A stretch of DNA of 34,296 nucleotides from an uncultured Alphaproteobacteria bacterium (GCA_913064995.1 CAJYBL010000003.1:1-34296), one strand, 5' to 3'. Positions 1-8,469 are shown, counted from the first letter of the stretch. Numbers and translations: made by a program. Notes: generated by a model from the sequence alone, not told the origin.

Positions 1-1
1 C

Positions 2-337
2 GCCTCAATCATTTATGTGGCTTTCGAAAATCTGCGAAGCGAACGGCTTCATGCTGGACGGCTTGTGGTGATTTTCGTGTTTGGCCTTCTTCATGGTCTC
101 GGTTTTGCCAGCGTTCTTGGCGATATTGGCCTTGCCGATGGTCAATTCATTATCAGCTTGATCGGCTTTAATATCGGGGTTGAACTTGGGCAGCTTGCCG
201 TTCTTGTTCCGGCCTTTTTGCTTTTTGGAGTGGCGGCTGGAAATGCGCTTTGGTATCGACGATTGATTGCCATTCCAGCATCTTACCTGATCGGCGCAAT
301 TGGCTTGTGGATGTTGATAACGCGCCTTGTCAGCTAG
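2..337 (+). CDS. HupE/UreJ-like membrane protein, C-terminal part
   Basis: The reading frame is open from the first bases of the window, so the start lies upstream and only the last ~111 residues are visible. The fragment is strongly hydrophobic, with about three membrane segments. It carries the pattern FGLLHGLGFASVL followed by FNIGVELGQLAVL, which is typical of the C-terminal half of HupE/UreJ-family proteins. Members of that family are proposed nickel or other metal transporters of the inner membrane, or are simply uncharacterised membrane proteins next to other genes. A GTG at 17 could be read as a start, but the frame upstream (ASIIYV) continues the family pattern, so it is an internal codon. 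Nothing downstream suggests a hydrogenase or urease, so the substrate cannot be inferred. Confidence 0.75.
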   Translation, partial: ASIIYVAFENLRSERLHAGRLVVIFVFGLLHGLGFASVLGDIGLADGQFIISLIGFNIGVELGQLAVLVPAFLLFGVAAGNALWYRRLIAIPASYLIGAIGLWMLITRLVS

Positions 338-402
338 CGCGATTTAACTATTTATTAGCGCATGGGCATGTTAGTTCACAAGAGAGAAAAGGGCGAGGGC
401 AT

Positions 403-783
403 TTGACGATTGACGAGATGCAGAAACGTGTTAACGCCAATAGACGATTGGTGCATCAAGGGCGCTGGGTCAATTTGACGTTTGTTCTTGGCGTTGGTGA
501 TGATGATCATCTAATCACCATTGTCGCAGGCAAAATCACCAAAATCCGCCAGAGGCATTTACCTACCGATACTGGCAGCTTTTCCATTCGCGCCAGTAAT
601 GAGAGCTGGGCCAAACATTGGCAAGCCGTGCCACCGCGCGATTATCACGATCTTTTTGCGATGTTGCCAAAAGGGATTGTAGAGATTGATGGCACCTTAT
701 TGCCCCTAATGCAGAATTTACAATATTTCAAAGATATCATTGCAGTGATGCGCGGCGATAAAGGAGACGAAAATGGCGGTTGA
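403..783 (+). CDS. small SCP2-like hypothetical protein
   Basis: This is a protein of about 126 residues if translation starts at the TTG at 403, or 121 from the ATG at 418. The TTG has a purine-rich AAAAGGG about nine bases upstream, and the ATG has nothing well placed, so 403 is preferred with low certainty. The C-terminal half has the rhythm of an SCP2 (sterol carrier protein 2-like) lipid-binding domain: a strand-rich stretch (FSIRAS), a tryptophan helix, then GIVEIDGTLLPLMQNLQYFKD. The family match is from memory of the pattern and is tentative. The gene overlaps the following hydrolase by 11 bases, so the two are probably translationally coupled and act together. No signal peptide or membrane segment is seen. 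The function is unknown. Confidence 0.6.
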   Translation: MTIDEMQKRVNANRRLVHQGRWVNLTFVLGVGDDDHLITIVAGKITKIRQRHLPTDTGSFSIRASNESWAKHWQAVPPRDYHDLFAMLPKGIVEIDGTLLPLMQNLQYFKDIIAVMRGDKGDENGG

Positions 784-1627
784 ATTCGAGCCTATGAAAG
801 GCCGCTATTTCACGCTGAACATTGCCGGAGATGACTGCCGGATTTATATGGAAGAGTCGGGAACTGGTATTCCGCTGTTATGTCTTCACACCGCCGGATC
901 AGATGCGCGGCAGTTTCGGCATATTCTGTCGGATCCCGACGTTACAAGTCGCTTTCGAGTGATTGCCTTTGACCTTCCTTGGCATGGAAAATCAAACCCG
1001 CCAAAAGGATTTCGCGACAGCGATTATAAATTAACCGTTGATGGCTACAAACGGATCATTAGCGATGTATGTTTTGCACTAGATTTGCAATCACCGGTGG
1101 TTATGGGCTGCTCGATGGGGGGACGTATCGTTTGCCATCTGGCCTTGGAAAATCCGGCCTATTTTCGCGCGATGATCGCACTGGAAGGCGCTGATAAATT
1201 AGAACCTTATTATAACCTAGAATGGCTGCACCGACCTGATGTTCATGGCGGCGAGATACAGGCCGCCTTTGTCTCATCACAGGTGGCCCCAACCAGTCCC
1301 GATGAGTATCGATGGGAAACCTTGTGGCATTATATGCAAGGCGGGCCAGGCGTTTTCAAAGGCGATCTGCATTTTTATTGGCTAGATGGTGATTTTGATG
1401 AACGTTCACCACAAATCGACACAAAAGCCTGCCCAGTTTATCTTATGTCCGGTGAATATGACTGCTCATGCACACCCGAACGCACATTAGAAACAGCGAG
1501 CCGAATAAAAGGTTCAAAAGCAACCGTTATGACGGGCATAGGGCATTTCCCTATGAGCGAAAACCCAGCTTTATTTAAGACCTATTTGATGCCAGTTTTA
1601 TTAGAAATAGCCAATAATGCCGCATGA
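773..1627 (+). CDS. alpha/beta hydrolase
   Basis: This 284-residue protein is an alpha/beta-hydrolase-fold enzyme. The oxyanion-hole region is LLCLHTAGSD (His39 region). The nucleophile elbow is GCSMGG with Ser114. The acid is probably the Asp in SGEYDCS near residue 227, and the catalytic His is in GIGHFPMSE near residue 258. The family includes C-C bond hydrolases of aromatic degradation, enol-lactonases and esterases, and the sequence does not decide between them. The start overlaps the end of the SCP2-like gene by 11 bases. The aromatic-acid transporter operon begins 140 bases downstream, so a role in aromatic or acyl-CoA metabolism is reasonable but inferred. It is probably cytoplasmic, with no signal peptide. 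Confidence 0.85.
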   Translation: MAVEFEPMKGRYFTLNIAGDDCRIYMEESGTGIPLLCLHTAGSDARQFRHILSDPDVTSRFRVIAFDLPWHGKSNPPKGFRDSDYKLTVDGYKRIISDVCFALDLQSPVVMGCSMGGRIVCHLALENPAYFRAMIALEGADKLEPYYNLEWLHRPDVHGGEIQAAFVSSQVAPTSPDEYRWETLWHYMQGGPGVFKGDLHFYWLDGDFDERSPQIDTKACPVYLMSGEYDCSCTPERTLETASRIKGSKATVMTGIGHFPMSENPALFKTYLMPVLLEIANNAA

Positions 1628-1677
1628 CAATTTCAAAAGTTAGTTAAAGTTCGTTGCGTGACGCCTCATAATTGTCA
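1625..1677. repeat. 8-bp inverted repeat flanking the hydrolase stop
   Basis: TGACAATT at 1625-1632, which includes the hydrolase stop codon, is repeated inverted as AATTGTCA at 1670-1677. The spacer is 37 bases. There is no T-run after the second arm, so it is a poor intrinsic terminator. It could be an operator half-site pair for the downstream transporter operon, whose promoter must lie in 1628-1767, or chance. Confidence 0.3.
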
Positions 1678-1767
1678 ATGATGTTGATTCATAAATAACA
1701 AGACAGTCAAAATGGGTAAGACTTAGGCCATAAATTAGGGTCAAAGTTTCAAAAAAGGGAGGAATTT

Positions 1768-2922
1768 ATGAAAAAATTTATGACTATTTGCGCAATCAGT
1801 GCAGCAATGAGTGCCGGAACAGCATTCGCTGAGTCGGTTAAAATTGGCTATATGACCACATTGTCTGGTGGGGCTGGCATTATTGGCAAGCAGATGCAAA
1901 ATGCCGTTAATCTGGCAATGGAGCATAAGGGCGGCAAGCTTGGCGGCATGGATGCCGAAGTCATTTTTGCTGACGACCAACGTAAGCCAGATGTAGCCAA
2001 GCAATTGGCCAACCGCCTGATGAAAAGCGACAGGGTAGATGTTGTGGCCGGAGTTATCTGGTCTAATCTACTAATGGCAATACACAAGCCAGTGACTCGC
2101 AACGGCACTTTATTAATTAGCTCTAACGCCGGCCCCTCGCCGATTGCTGGCTCCCAATGTAACAAGAATTTTGTCTCAATGTCATGGCAGAATGACCAGA
2201 CCCCTGAAGGTATGGGAAAACACATGCAGGATGCCGGGATTAAATCTGTTTATCTGATGGCACCAAATTATCAGGCTGGCAAGGATATGCTGGCAGGGTT
2301 TAAACGCTACTATAAAGGCACCATCAAGGGTGAGGTCTATACCAAACTTGGCCAATCAGACTTTCAGGCCGAGCTATCCGCTCTTCGCGCGGCAGGAGCC
2401 GACGCGACTATGATCTTCCAGCCAGGTGGCATGGGAATTAATTTTGTTAAACAATGGAAACAGGCCGGCATGGACTCGGTAAGCAAGCTATACACCGTCT
2501 TCTCGGTTGACGGTGTGTCATTGCCAGCGTTGAAGGATGCAGCTATTGGAATTCTTGGCACGCAAACTTGGTCACCTGATCTAGACAATGCCATCAACAA
2601 AAAATTTGTTGCTGACTACAAAGCTAAATTTGGGGGCTACCCATCATTCTATGCTGCCCAGGCCTATGATACAATTCTAGCAATTGATCATGCGATTGCT
2701 AAGTCTGGCAGCAAGGACACAGGTAAAATGCGTGCCGTTCTGGCTGCAGGCAATATCCCAACAACCCGTGGCAATCTGAAAATGAACACGAACCAATTCC
2801 CCATCCAGAATATCTATCTTCGCGAAGCGGTGAAAGATGCTGATGGCGTTGTTACAACCAAGGTAACCGGAACAGTCTTTACCGACCATGCCGATTCCTA
2901 CGCAAAACAGTGTAAATTCTAA
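1768..2922 (+). CDS. LivJ-type periplasmic binding protein (aromatic acid ABC importer)
   Basis: This 384-residue periplasmic binding protein belongs to the branched-chain amino acid type (Peripla_BP_6). A clear signal peptide covers residues 1-21, ending in the typical signal-peptidase context GTAFA. The mature protein begins ESVKIGYMTTLSGGAGIIGKQ, the standard opening of the fold with the SGG ligand-binding loop. The start is supported by a strong ribosome binding site, GGGAGG, seven bases before the ATG. It is followed by both permeases and both ATPases of the same system and then a 3-oxoadipyl-CoA thiolase. Box-type benzoate loci commonly carry such importers, so the ligand is probably benzoate or a similar aromatic acid. 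An amino acid ligand cannot be excluded from sequence alone. Confidence 0.92.
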   Translation: MKKFMTICAISAAMSAGTAFAESVKIGYMTTLSGGAGIIGKQMQNAVNLAMEHKGGKLGGMDAEVIFADDQRKPDVAKQLANRLMKSDRVDVVAGVIWSNLLMAIHKPVTRNGTLLISSNAGPSPIAGSQCNKNFVSMSWQNDQTPEGMGKHMQDAGIKSVYLMAPNYQAGKDMLAGFKRYYKGTIKGEVYTKLGQSDFQAELSALRAAGADATMIFQPGGMGINFVKQWKQAGMDSVSKLYTVFSVDGVSLPALKDAAIGILGTQTWSPDLDNAINKKFVADYKAKFGGYPSFYAAQAYDTILAIDHAIAKSGSKDTGKMRAVLAAGNIPTTRGNLKMNTNQFPIQNIYLREAVKDADGVVTTKVTGTVFTDHADSYAKQCKF

Positions 2923-2930
2923 TCATCTCC

Positions 2931-2964
2931 GTCAGCCAGCGGTGCTGGACCATTGCTGGCTGAC
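2931..2964 (+). promoter_or_regulatory. intercistronic hairpin after the binding-protein gene
   Basis: GTCAGCCAGC (2931-2940) and GCTGGCTGAC (2955-2964) form a perfect 10-bp stem with a 14-base loop. It lies eight bases after the binding-protein stop and 47 bases before the permease start, with no T-tract. Stable hairpins at this place in binding-protein transporters usually protect the upstream message or partly terminate transcription, so that the binding protein is made in excess over the membrane parts. That role is inferred from position. Confidence 0.7.
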
Positions 2965-3011
2965 CAAATATTGCCCGATAAAAGCGTATATAACGCGAGC
3001 GGTTTCGACTT

Positions 3012-3932
3012 ATGACTTTTACTCTTATACTCGAACAGACCTTCAACGGCCTGCAGGCTGGCGTCACCTTATTTTTGGTTGCCGCCGGTTTAACCCTAAT
3101 TCTCGGAATTATGGATTTTGTGTTTCTTGCGCATGGCTCACAGGTAATGATTGGTGCTTACGCCGCTGCAGCCATCACCCAAGCTAGTGGTAATTTTTAT
3201 CTAGGTGTGTTGCTGGCTATACCAGTGACTTTTGCCAGCGGCTATTTGTTGGAATTTCTAATCATCCGGCATTTATATCGGCGTGATCATATGGAACAGG
3301 TTTTGGCAACTTTTGGCCTGATTCTATTTTTTAATGAAGCAATACGTGTCAGTTTTGGGCCTGCAGCATTGTTTTCTGACTTGCCGCACTCACTTTCTGG
3401 CTTTGTGGAAATTCTACCCGCAACGCCCTATCCAGCTTATCGCCTAGGGGTAATTATTGTTGGGCTTTTATGTGCGGTTGGCATTCATTTGCTCGTTTCA
3501 CGAACCCGCATTGGTGCGATGGTGAGAGCCGGTGCCAACAACCCGGAGATGACTGCTGCATTGGGCATTAACATTAAAACGCTGTTCCGATTAATTTTTG
3601 CCACTGGTGCCTGTCTTGCTGGTGTAGCAGGGATGATGCTGGGACCGCTTACAGCAGTGCAATCCGGCATGGGGGAACCACTTTTGATACTTTCCTTGGT
3701 GGTGATTATTATTGGCGGTATCGGTTCGGTGCGCGGTGCGTTTGTTGCGGCAATTATTGTAGGATTGGTTGACACGCTGGGGCGGGTTTTTTTACCCTCA
3801 ATTCTGCGGTTATTTGTCGAACAGGCAACTGCCGATGGAGCTGGGCCAGCACTGGCGTCGATGCTGGTCTATATCCTGATGGCGGTAGTGCTGATCTTCC
3901 GGCCAACAGGCCTATTTCCAGCAAAGGGTTAA
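3012..3932 (+). CDS. LivH-type ABC permease
   Basis: This 306-residue integral membrane permease is of the LivH class. The N-terminus has the family opening with QTFNGLQAGVTLFL and LTLILGIMDF, where a first hydrophobic helix precedes the GSQVMIGAY segment. Hydrophobic stretches predict about eight membrane segments. The EAA-like cytoplasmic loop is represented by RAGANNPEMTAALGIN near residues 175-190, the expected contact with the ATPases. It sits behind the binding protein across an 89-base spacer with a stable hairpin, and five bases before the next permease. It forms the heterodimeric membrane channel with the LivM-type subunit. Length and motifs are normal, with no sign of truncation. 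Confidence 0.93.
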   Translation: MTFTLILEQTFNGLQAGVTLFLVAAGLTLILGIMDFVFLAHGSQVMIGAYAAAAITQASGNFYLGVLLAIPVTFASGYLLEFLIIRHLYRRDHMEQVLATFGLILFFNEAIRVSFGPAALFSDLPHSLSGFVEILPATPYPAYRLGVIIVGLLCAVGIHLLVSRTRIGAMVRAGANNPEMTAALGINIKTLFRLIFATGACLAGVAGMMLGPLTAVQSGMGEPLLILSLVVIIIGGIGSVRGAFVAAIIVGLVDTLGRVFLPSILRLFVEQATADGAGPALASMLVYILMAVVLIFRPTGLFPAKG

Positions 3933-3936
3933 CCTC

Positions 3937-4962
3937 ATGTCTGGTTTGTCACAATTTCTAGCACTTGCCGGTGATGGTATAAAAGCCAATCGGCTGCTAT
4001 GGCTGTTGATCGGTGGGTTTGCCGTATTTCCCATTTTTACTCATTTTGCCGATTTGCCATTCTGGAATGATGTGGCGATGCGGATCATGCTACTTGGAAT
4101 GGCGGCTATGGGACTAAATCTCGTGCTTGGATATGGTGGGATGGTGTCTTTTGGCCATGCCGCCTTTATTGGCATTGGGGCTTATTGTGTTGGCATTGGG
4201 GAGTTCTACGGCCTTACAAATGGCTGGGCGCATATTCTGCTTGGGATGATTGTTTGCGGGCTAATGGGGCTGATAATTGGCTATTTGGCGCTAAGAACAA
4301 GCGGTATTTATTTCATTATGATCACCCTGGCTTTTGCACAGATGCTGTTTTTTTTATTCGTTTCACTAGAACAGTTTGGTGGCGATGACGGGATGAGCAT
4401 TGATCGTGCCGAATTTGGCCTGATTGATCTTTATGATCCGTTACGACTATATTTCCTGATCTGGGTGGCGCTAGCACTGGTAGGGCTGGGGTTGATGTTT
4501 ATTGTCCGCTCAAGGTTTGGGGTGACTTTGCGAGCGATCAAGAGCAATGAATCGCGTATCGAAGCAATGGGTTTAGAGCCACTTCGTTTCAAGATCACCG
4601 GTTATGTCATTTCAGCAGTAATTTGCGGGCTTGCGGGCGTTCTATTTGCTAATTGGCAGGAATATGTATCACCCGATATCATGCATTGGACGCGTTCTGG
4701 TGAACTAATGATTATTATCATTCTTGGTGGGCTTGGCACCTTAGCCGGCCCGTTGTTGGGCGCAATTGTGTTTCTATTACTGGAAGAAAGTCTACCGATG
4801 CTGCTGGGTGCAGTTGCGCCGGCCTATGCGGAAAACTGGATGATCCTGTTTGGCCCTTTGCTGATCATGGTAGTGCTGTTTGGTCGGGGGGGTCTTGTTG
4901 GCTTAATAGCTACCCGAAATCAATCAACAAGCAACCAAAAGCGTGGCAAGGCTGGGCAATAA
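3937..4962 (+). CDS. LivM-type ABC permease
   Basis: This 341-residue membrane permease of the LivM class is the partner of the upstream LivH-type subunit. Diagnostic stretches are LNLVLGYGGMVSFGHAAFIGIGAY near residues 60-85 and RSRFGVTLRAIKSNESRIEAMG near residues 190-210, the latter being the ATPase-coupling loop. The C-terminal GGLGTLAGPLLGAI is also typical. About nine to ten hydrophobic segments are visible. AAAGGG lies about ten bases upstream of the ATG. The stop codon is one base from the ATG of the ATPase gene, indicating coupled translation. It moves the ligand across the inner membrane. Confidence 0.93.
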   Translation: MSGLSQFLALAGDGIKANRLLWLLIGGFAVFPIFTHFADLPFWNDVAMRIMLLGMAAMGLNLVLGYGGMVSFGHAAFIGIGAYCVGIGEFYGLTNGWAHILLGMIVCGLMGLIIGYLALRTSGIYFIMITLAFAQMLFFLFVSLEQFGGDDGMSIDRAEFGLIDLYDPLRLYFLIWVALALVGLGLMFIVRSRFGVTLRAIKSNESRIEAMGLEPLRFKITGYVISAVICGLAGVLFANWQEYVSPDIMHWTRSGELMIIIILGGLGTLAGPLLGAIVFLLLEESLPMLLGAVAPAYAENWMILFGPLLIMVVLFGRGGLVGLIATRNQSTSNQKRGKAGQ

Positions 4963-4963
4963 T

Positions 4964-5713
4964 ATGAGCCAGCCCATTCTAAACCTGCTAAATTTAAACA
5001 AATCCTTTGGCGCAGTTAAGGCAACAAGTGATCTATCATTGACTGTCATGCCTGGAGAGATCCATGCGTTGATTGGCCCAAATGGTGCTGGAAAGACAAC
5101 CCTAATTCAGCAAATCTATGGCGCGCAGAAGCAAGACAGTGGACAGATCTCCCTAAATGGCAGTGAGATTACCGCATTGTCGGTGCCTGATCGAGTTAAG
5201 GCAGGCATTGGCCGATCATTCCAGATCAGCAATGTGCTGATGGATTTCACGGTTATGGAAAATGGTATTATTGCCGAGCAGGCACGCCTTGGGCAGAGCT
5301 TTCGGTTTTTGCGGCCTGCCTTTTCAGACAGGCAATTGATTAGAGGCGGAAAAGCCATTTTGGAGCGGGTGGGGTTGGAGAAGCGCGCGGAACAGCGGGT
5401 TGGCGATCTAGCCCATGGCGAACGACGCATGCTAGAACTCGCCCTTGCACTTGCCACATCGCCAAGCCTACTTTTATTGGATGAACCAATGGCCGGTGCC
5501 GGCCCTGAAGACAGCCAACGTATGGCAGATATTATAGAGGGGTTACGCGGCACAGTTGCCATTTTGCTGATAGAACATGATATGGATGCCGTTTTTCGCC
5601 TTGCTGACCGATTGACGGTAATGGTTGAAGGCGCAGTGATTGCCGCCGGCACAGCTGCAGAAATCAGCGCCAATGAAGCAGTTAAACTTGCCTATCTTGG
5701 CGGTGAGGAGTAA
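4964..5713 (+). CDS. LivG-type ABC ATPase
   Basis: This 249-residue ATP-binding subunit has Walker A GPNGAGKTT at residues 38-46. The signature region is LAHGERRMLELA, a variant of the usual LSYGEQ form. Walker B is LLLLDEP, followed by MAGAGPEDS, which matches the LivG-specific MAGLNP position in altered form. The catalytic His is in IEHDMD. A GTG at 4943 gives a longer frame but would overlap the upstream permease by 20 bases. The ATG at 4964, one base after the permease stop, gives the family-typical N-terminus and is chosen. It energises import together with the LivF-type subunit. Confidence 0.92.
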   Translation: MSQPILNLLNLNKSFGAVKATSDLSLTVMPGEIHALIGPNGAGKTTLIQQIYGAQKQDSGQISLNGSEITALSVPDRVKAGIGRSFQISNVLMDFTVMENGIIAEQARLGQSFRFLRPAFSDRQLIRGGKAILERVGLEKRAEQRVGDLAHGERRMLELALALATSPSLLLLDEPMAGAGPEDSQRMADIIEGLRGTVAILLIEHDMDAVFRLADRLTVMVEGAVIAAGTAAEISANEAVKLAYLGGEE

Positions 5714-5716
5714 AAA

Positions 5717-6421
5717 ATGCTTCAACTTCAATCAGTTGAATCCGGCTATGGGATGGGACAAGTTCTTTTTGACGTTTCTTTGTCTGTTGCCCCTGGCGCC
5801 TGTGTATCGCTGATGGGTCGCAATGGTATGGGCAAAACTACAACGGTTCGTACCATCATGGGACAGTTGCCCCTAATTGGCGGAAAAATTCACCGATTTG
5901 GGGATAACCAGCCAGATATTATGCCATTTGAAATCGCCCGTGCCGGTATTGGCCTTGTGCCAGAGGGACGGCAGATCTTTTCCAATCTGACTGTGGCAGA
6001 AAACCTGCAAACCTTTTTTCGACCGCCACAGAATAAAAGCCAATCGCACTGGCATTTCGAACGGGTACTGACGTTGTTTCCAAGGCTTGCCGAAAGAGTT
6101 GATCATTCAGGCAATCATCTGTCCGGCGGCGAGCAACAGATGCTGGCAATTGGGCGAGCCTTAATGACCAATCCAAAATTATTGATTCTAGATGAAGCCA
6201 CCGAAGGATTGGCCCCCATTATCCGCAGGCAAATCTGGGATTGTTTGAATGCGCTGAAAGCCGAAGGCCAATCTATCCTAATCATCGACAAGAACGTAAA
6301 AGCAATAGCCAAGCTAGCTGATCACCATTATATTCTGGATAAGGGACGTACTGTCTGGGATGGTGACTCGGCATCCTTGCTGGAGACGCCAGATTTGACA
6401 GCCCGCTATCTTGGCGTTTGA
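5717..6421 (+). CDS. LivF-type ABC ATPase
   Basis: This 234-residue second ATPase of the importer has Walker A GRNGMGKTT near residues 34-42, with the LivF-type Met in place of Ala. The Q-loop region contains GLVPEGRQIFSNLTVAENL. The signature LSGGEQQMLAIGRAL is followed by Walker B LLILDEATEGLAP. The usual switch-region His is replaced: the stretch reads IIDKNVKAI, which is common in LivF proteins (D-K-N). The gene starts three bases after the LivG-type stop and ends the transporter block. The thiolase follows 44 bases later and could be co-transcribed. Confidence 0.93.
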   Translation: MLQLQSVESGYGMGQVLFDVSLSVAPGACVSLMGRNGMGKTTTVRTIMGQLPLIGGKIHRFGDNQPDIMPFEIARAGIGLVPEGRQIFSNLTVAENLQTFFRPPQNKSQSHWHFERVLTLFPRLAERVDHSGNHLSGGEQQMLAIGRALMTNPKLLILDEATEGLAPIIRRQIWDCLNALKAEGQSILIIDKNVKAIAKLADHHYILDKGRTVWDGDSASLLETPDLTARYLGV

Positions 6422-6465
6422 GCGTAAGCCAAACTGACTAGCGGTATTGCAGGCAGAAAGACACC

Positions 6466-7668
6466 ATGGACGCATTTATATGTGACGCAATCCGTACACC
6501 AATCGGCCGCTACGGTGGAGCCTTGGCCAAGATGCGCCCCGATGATCTGGCTGCTCATGTTATTAAAGGATTGATGGACCGGCATCCTTCACTTGAACCA
6601 ATGGCAATTGATGAGGTGATTTTTGGTGCTGCCAATCAAGCCGGCGAAGACAATCGTAATGTGGCGCGAATGGCCCTGCTTTTGGCCGGGTTGCCAGTGG
6701 AGGTTCCGGGAAGCACGATAAATAGACTATGCGCATCAGGCATGGATGCAGTGGCCACTGTCGCGCGAGGGATCCGCGCCGGTGATTATGAAGTGGCCAT
6801 TGCTGGCGGAGTTGAAAGTATGAGCCGCGCCCCTTTTATCATGCCAAAAGCAGATACTGCCTTTAGCCGCAGTAATCAGATTTTTGATACAACTATCGGC
6901 TGGCGTTTTATCAACCCTAAAATAGAAGCCTCCTTTGGCGTCGACTCCATGCCAGAAACAGCCGATAATGTCGCGTCTGAATACAAGGTTGCAAAAGCCG
7001 ATCAAGATGCATTTGCGCTGCGGTCTCAGCAGCGCTGGGCTGCCGCAGATGCGGCCGGTATTTTCGCTGATGAAATTCTACCAGTGCACATTGAGCAGCG
7101 GCGTGGCGACACGATTGTAATTGACCGAGATGAACATCCGCGCCCTAAAACCAGTCTGGAAAAGCTGAACAAGTTAGGCGGGATCAACGGACCTAAATCC
7201 ACCGTTACTGCTGGCAATGCATCCGGCGTGAATGATGGCGCAGCTGCCTTACTGTTGGCATCAAAAAAGGGATTAGAAACCCATGGTTTGAAATCAATAG
7301 CACGTATATTGGGCGTTGCCGCCGCCGGAGTTGCTCCCCGGATAATGGGTATTGGGCCTGTGCCGGCAACACGTAAAGTGATGGCTATGACTGGCCTTGC
7401 CATTGATGATATGGATGTGATTGAAATCAATGAAGCCTTTGCAGCTCAGGGGCTCGCCTGTTTACGGGAACTGGGCGTCGCCGATGATGCATCGCATGTA
7501 AACCCAAATGGCGGGGCAATCGCTCTTGGCCATCCTCTTGGCATGTCGGGGGCGCGGTTGGTGCTGACCGCAGCCTATGAACTAAAACGACGAGGTGGCC
7601 AATATGCACTTTGCACCATGTGTGTCGGCGTAGGCCAGGGCGTGGCGATGATTCTTGAGGCCTGTTAA
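6466..7668 (+). CDS. pcaF: 3-oxoadipyl-CoA thiolase (PcaF/PaaJ type)
   Basis: This 400-residue thiolase cleaves 3-oxoadipyl-CoA with CoA to succinyl-CoA and acetyl-CoA, the last step of benzoyl-CoA epoxide degradation. The N-terminus (DAFICDAIRTPIGRYGG) is the form typical of PcaF/PaaJ rather than of acetoacetyl-CoA thiolases. The catalytic residues are visible: acylated Cys89 in NRLCASG, His356 in GHPLGMSG and Cys386 in CTMCVGVGQG. The length is normal. It follows the aromatic transporter in the same direction with a 44-base gap. Substrate assignment rests on the N-terminal pattern and on the box genes elsewhere in the window; a general beta-ketothiolase is the alternative. Confidence 0.9.
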   Translation: MDAFICDAIRTPIGRYGGALAKMRPDDLAAHVIKGLMDRHPSLEPMAIDEVIFGAANQAGEDNRNVARMALLLAGLPVEVPGSTINRLCASGMDAVATVARGIRAGDYEVAIAGGVESMSRAPFIMPKADTAFSRSNQIFDTTIGWRFINPKIEASFGVDSMPETADNVASEYKVAKADQDAFALRSQQRWAAADAAGIFADEILPVHIEQRRGDTIVIDRDEHPRPKTSLEKLNKLGGINGPKSTVTAGNASGVNDGAAALLLASKKGLETHGLKSIARILGVAAAGVAPRIMGIGPVPATRKVMAMTGLAIDDMDVIEINEAFAAQGLACLRELGVADDASHVNPNGGAIALGHPLGMSGARLVLTAAYELKRRGGQYALCTMCVGVGQGVAMILEAC

Positions 7669-7680
7669 ACCCAAATTTGC

Positions 7681-7702
7681 CATGGGCATCTAATTGCCCG
7701 TG
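7681..7702. terminator. possible terminator between convergent thiolase and isomerase genes
   Basis: CATGGGCA (7681-7688) pairs with TGCCCGTG (7695-7702) with one G-T wobble and a six-base loop. It lies between the thiolase stop and the end of the convergent isomerase gene, and covers that gene's stop codon. On the minus strand the hairpin is followed by only a short AAATTT. It is a weak bidirectional terminator candidate. Confidence 0.35.
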
Positions 7703-8469
7703 AAGTTGGCCGGCCGTTTAGCCAGAAAAGCTCTCACCCCTTCGGCATAATCATTCGATCGGCCGGCTTTTTGCTGTTCCTGTGCCTCGGCATCTAAATG
7801 CGTATCAAAGCTGTTGGAAAGGGCCGCGCGCATCAAAGATTTGGTGCCCGCATAGGCCGCGGTTGGGCCATTGGCAAAATTAGCTGCAAGCGCGGTAGCT
7901 GTTGGCATTAATTCTTCGTCTGGGCAGCTTTTCCAAATCAACCCCCACTGGGCAGCCTCGGTTGCATCTAGCGGATCACCTGTGAGGGCTAGACCCATTG
8001 CCCGCGCAAGGCCAACCCGGTTTGGCAAGGCCCAACTACCACCTGCATCCGGCACCAGTCCAATTTTTGAAAAGGCCTGAATAAAACGGGCAGTATGAGC
8101 CGCGAGAACCATATCACAGGCCAAAGCCAAATTTGCCCCAGCGCCAGCAGCAACACCATTCACCGCGCAAATCACCGGCATTGGCAGTTCGGTGATTAGG
8201 CGCACCAACGGGTTGAAATAAGCGGTTAGCGTATGCCCGAGATCAGGGGGCCAATCCTCACCATCAGGATTGCGGTCTCCAAGGTCTTGACCCGTGCAAA
8301 AGCCACGACCAGCTCCAGTGATTAGCACCGCGCGCGTGCCATCACAATTTTCCAATGCGGCACGCAACGCCATATGCATTTCCAAATTTAATGCGTTCAA
8401 GCGGTCGGGCCGGTTCAAGGTTATTTTTACCCATTGGTCAATCTTTTCGACAATGACAGTATCGCTCAT
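7690..8469 (-). CDS. paaG: PaaG-type enoyl-CoA isomerase
   Basis: This 259-residue crotonase-family protein closely follows the PaaG pattern. The oxyanion-hole segment is GRGFCTGQDLGDR. AAGAGANLALACD comes next, then FIQAFSKIGLVPDAGGSW with the PaaG catalytic Asp at residue 141. PaaG isomerises the ring epoxide of phenylacetyl-CoA and also shifts the double bond of 3,4-dehydroadipyl-CoA to the 2,3-position. The second reaction is the one needed after BoxC, so that role is favoured; no PaaABCE ring-oxygenase genes are in the window. A GTG at 8502 would add 11 residues. The ATG at 8469 is preferred because GAGG lies about eight bases upstream. It is divergent from the benzoate-CoA ligase. Confidence 0.87.
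   Translation of the reverse strand: MSDTVIVEKIDQWVKITLNRPDRLNALNLEMHMALRAALENCDGTRAVLITGAGRGFCTGQDLGDRNPDGEDWPPDLGHTLTAYFNPLVRLITELPMPVICAVNGVAAGAGANLALACDMVLAAHTARFIQAFSKIGLVPDAGGSWALPNRVGLARAMGLALTGDPLDATEAAQWGLIWKSCPDEELMPTATALAANFANGPTAAYAGTKSLMRAALSNSFDTHLDAEAQEQQKAGRSNDYAEGVRAFLAKRPANFTGN

Noticed and set aside
2888..3187. A 99-residue frame spanning the gap between binding protein and permease.
   Set aside because: It runs through the 10-bp hairpin and overlaps both the end of the binding-protein gene and the start of the permease. The composition is not protein-like and there is no ribosome binding site.
5116..5673. A 185-residue minus-strand open frame inside the LivG-type ATPase gene.
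   Set aside because: It is Ser/Arg/Pro-rich and has no motif. The opposite strand encodes a complete ATPase with Walker motifs.
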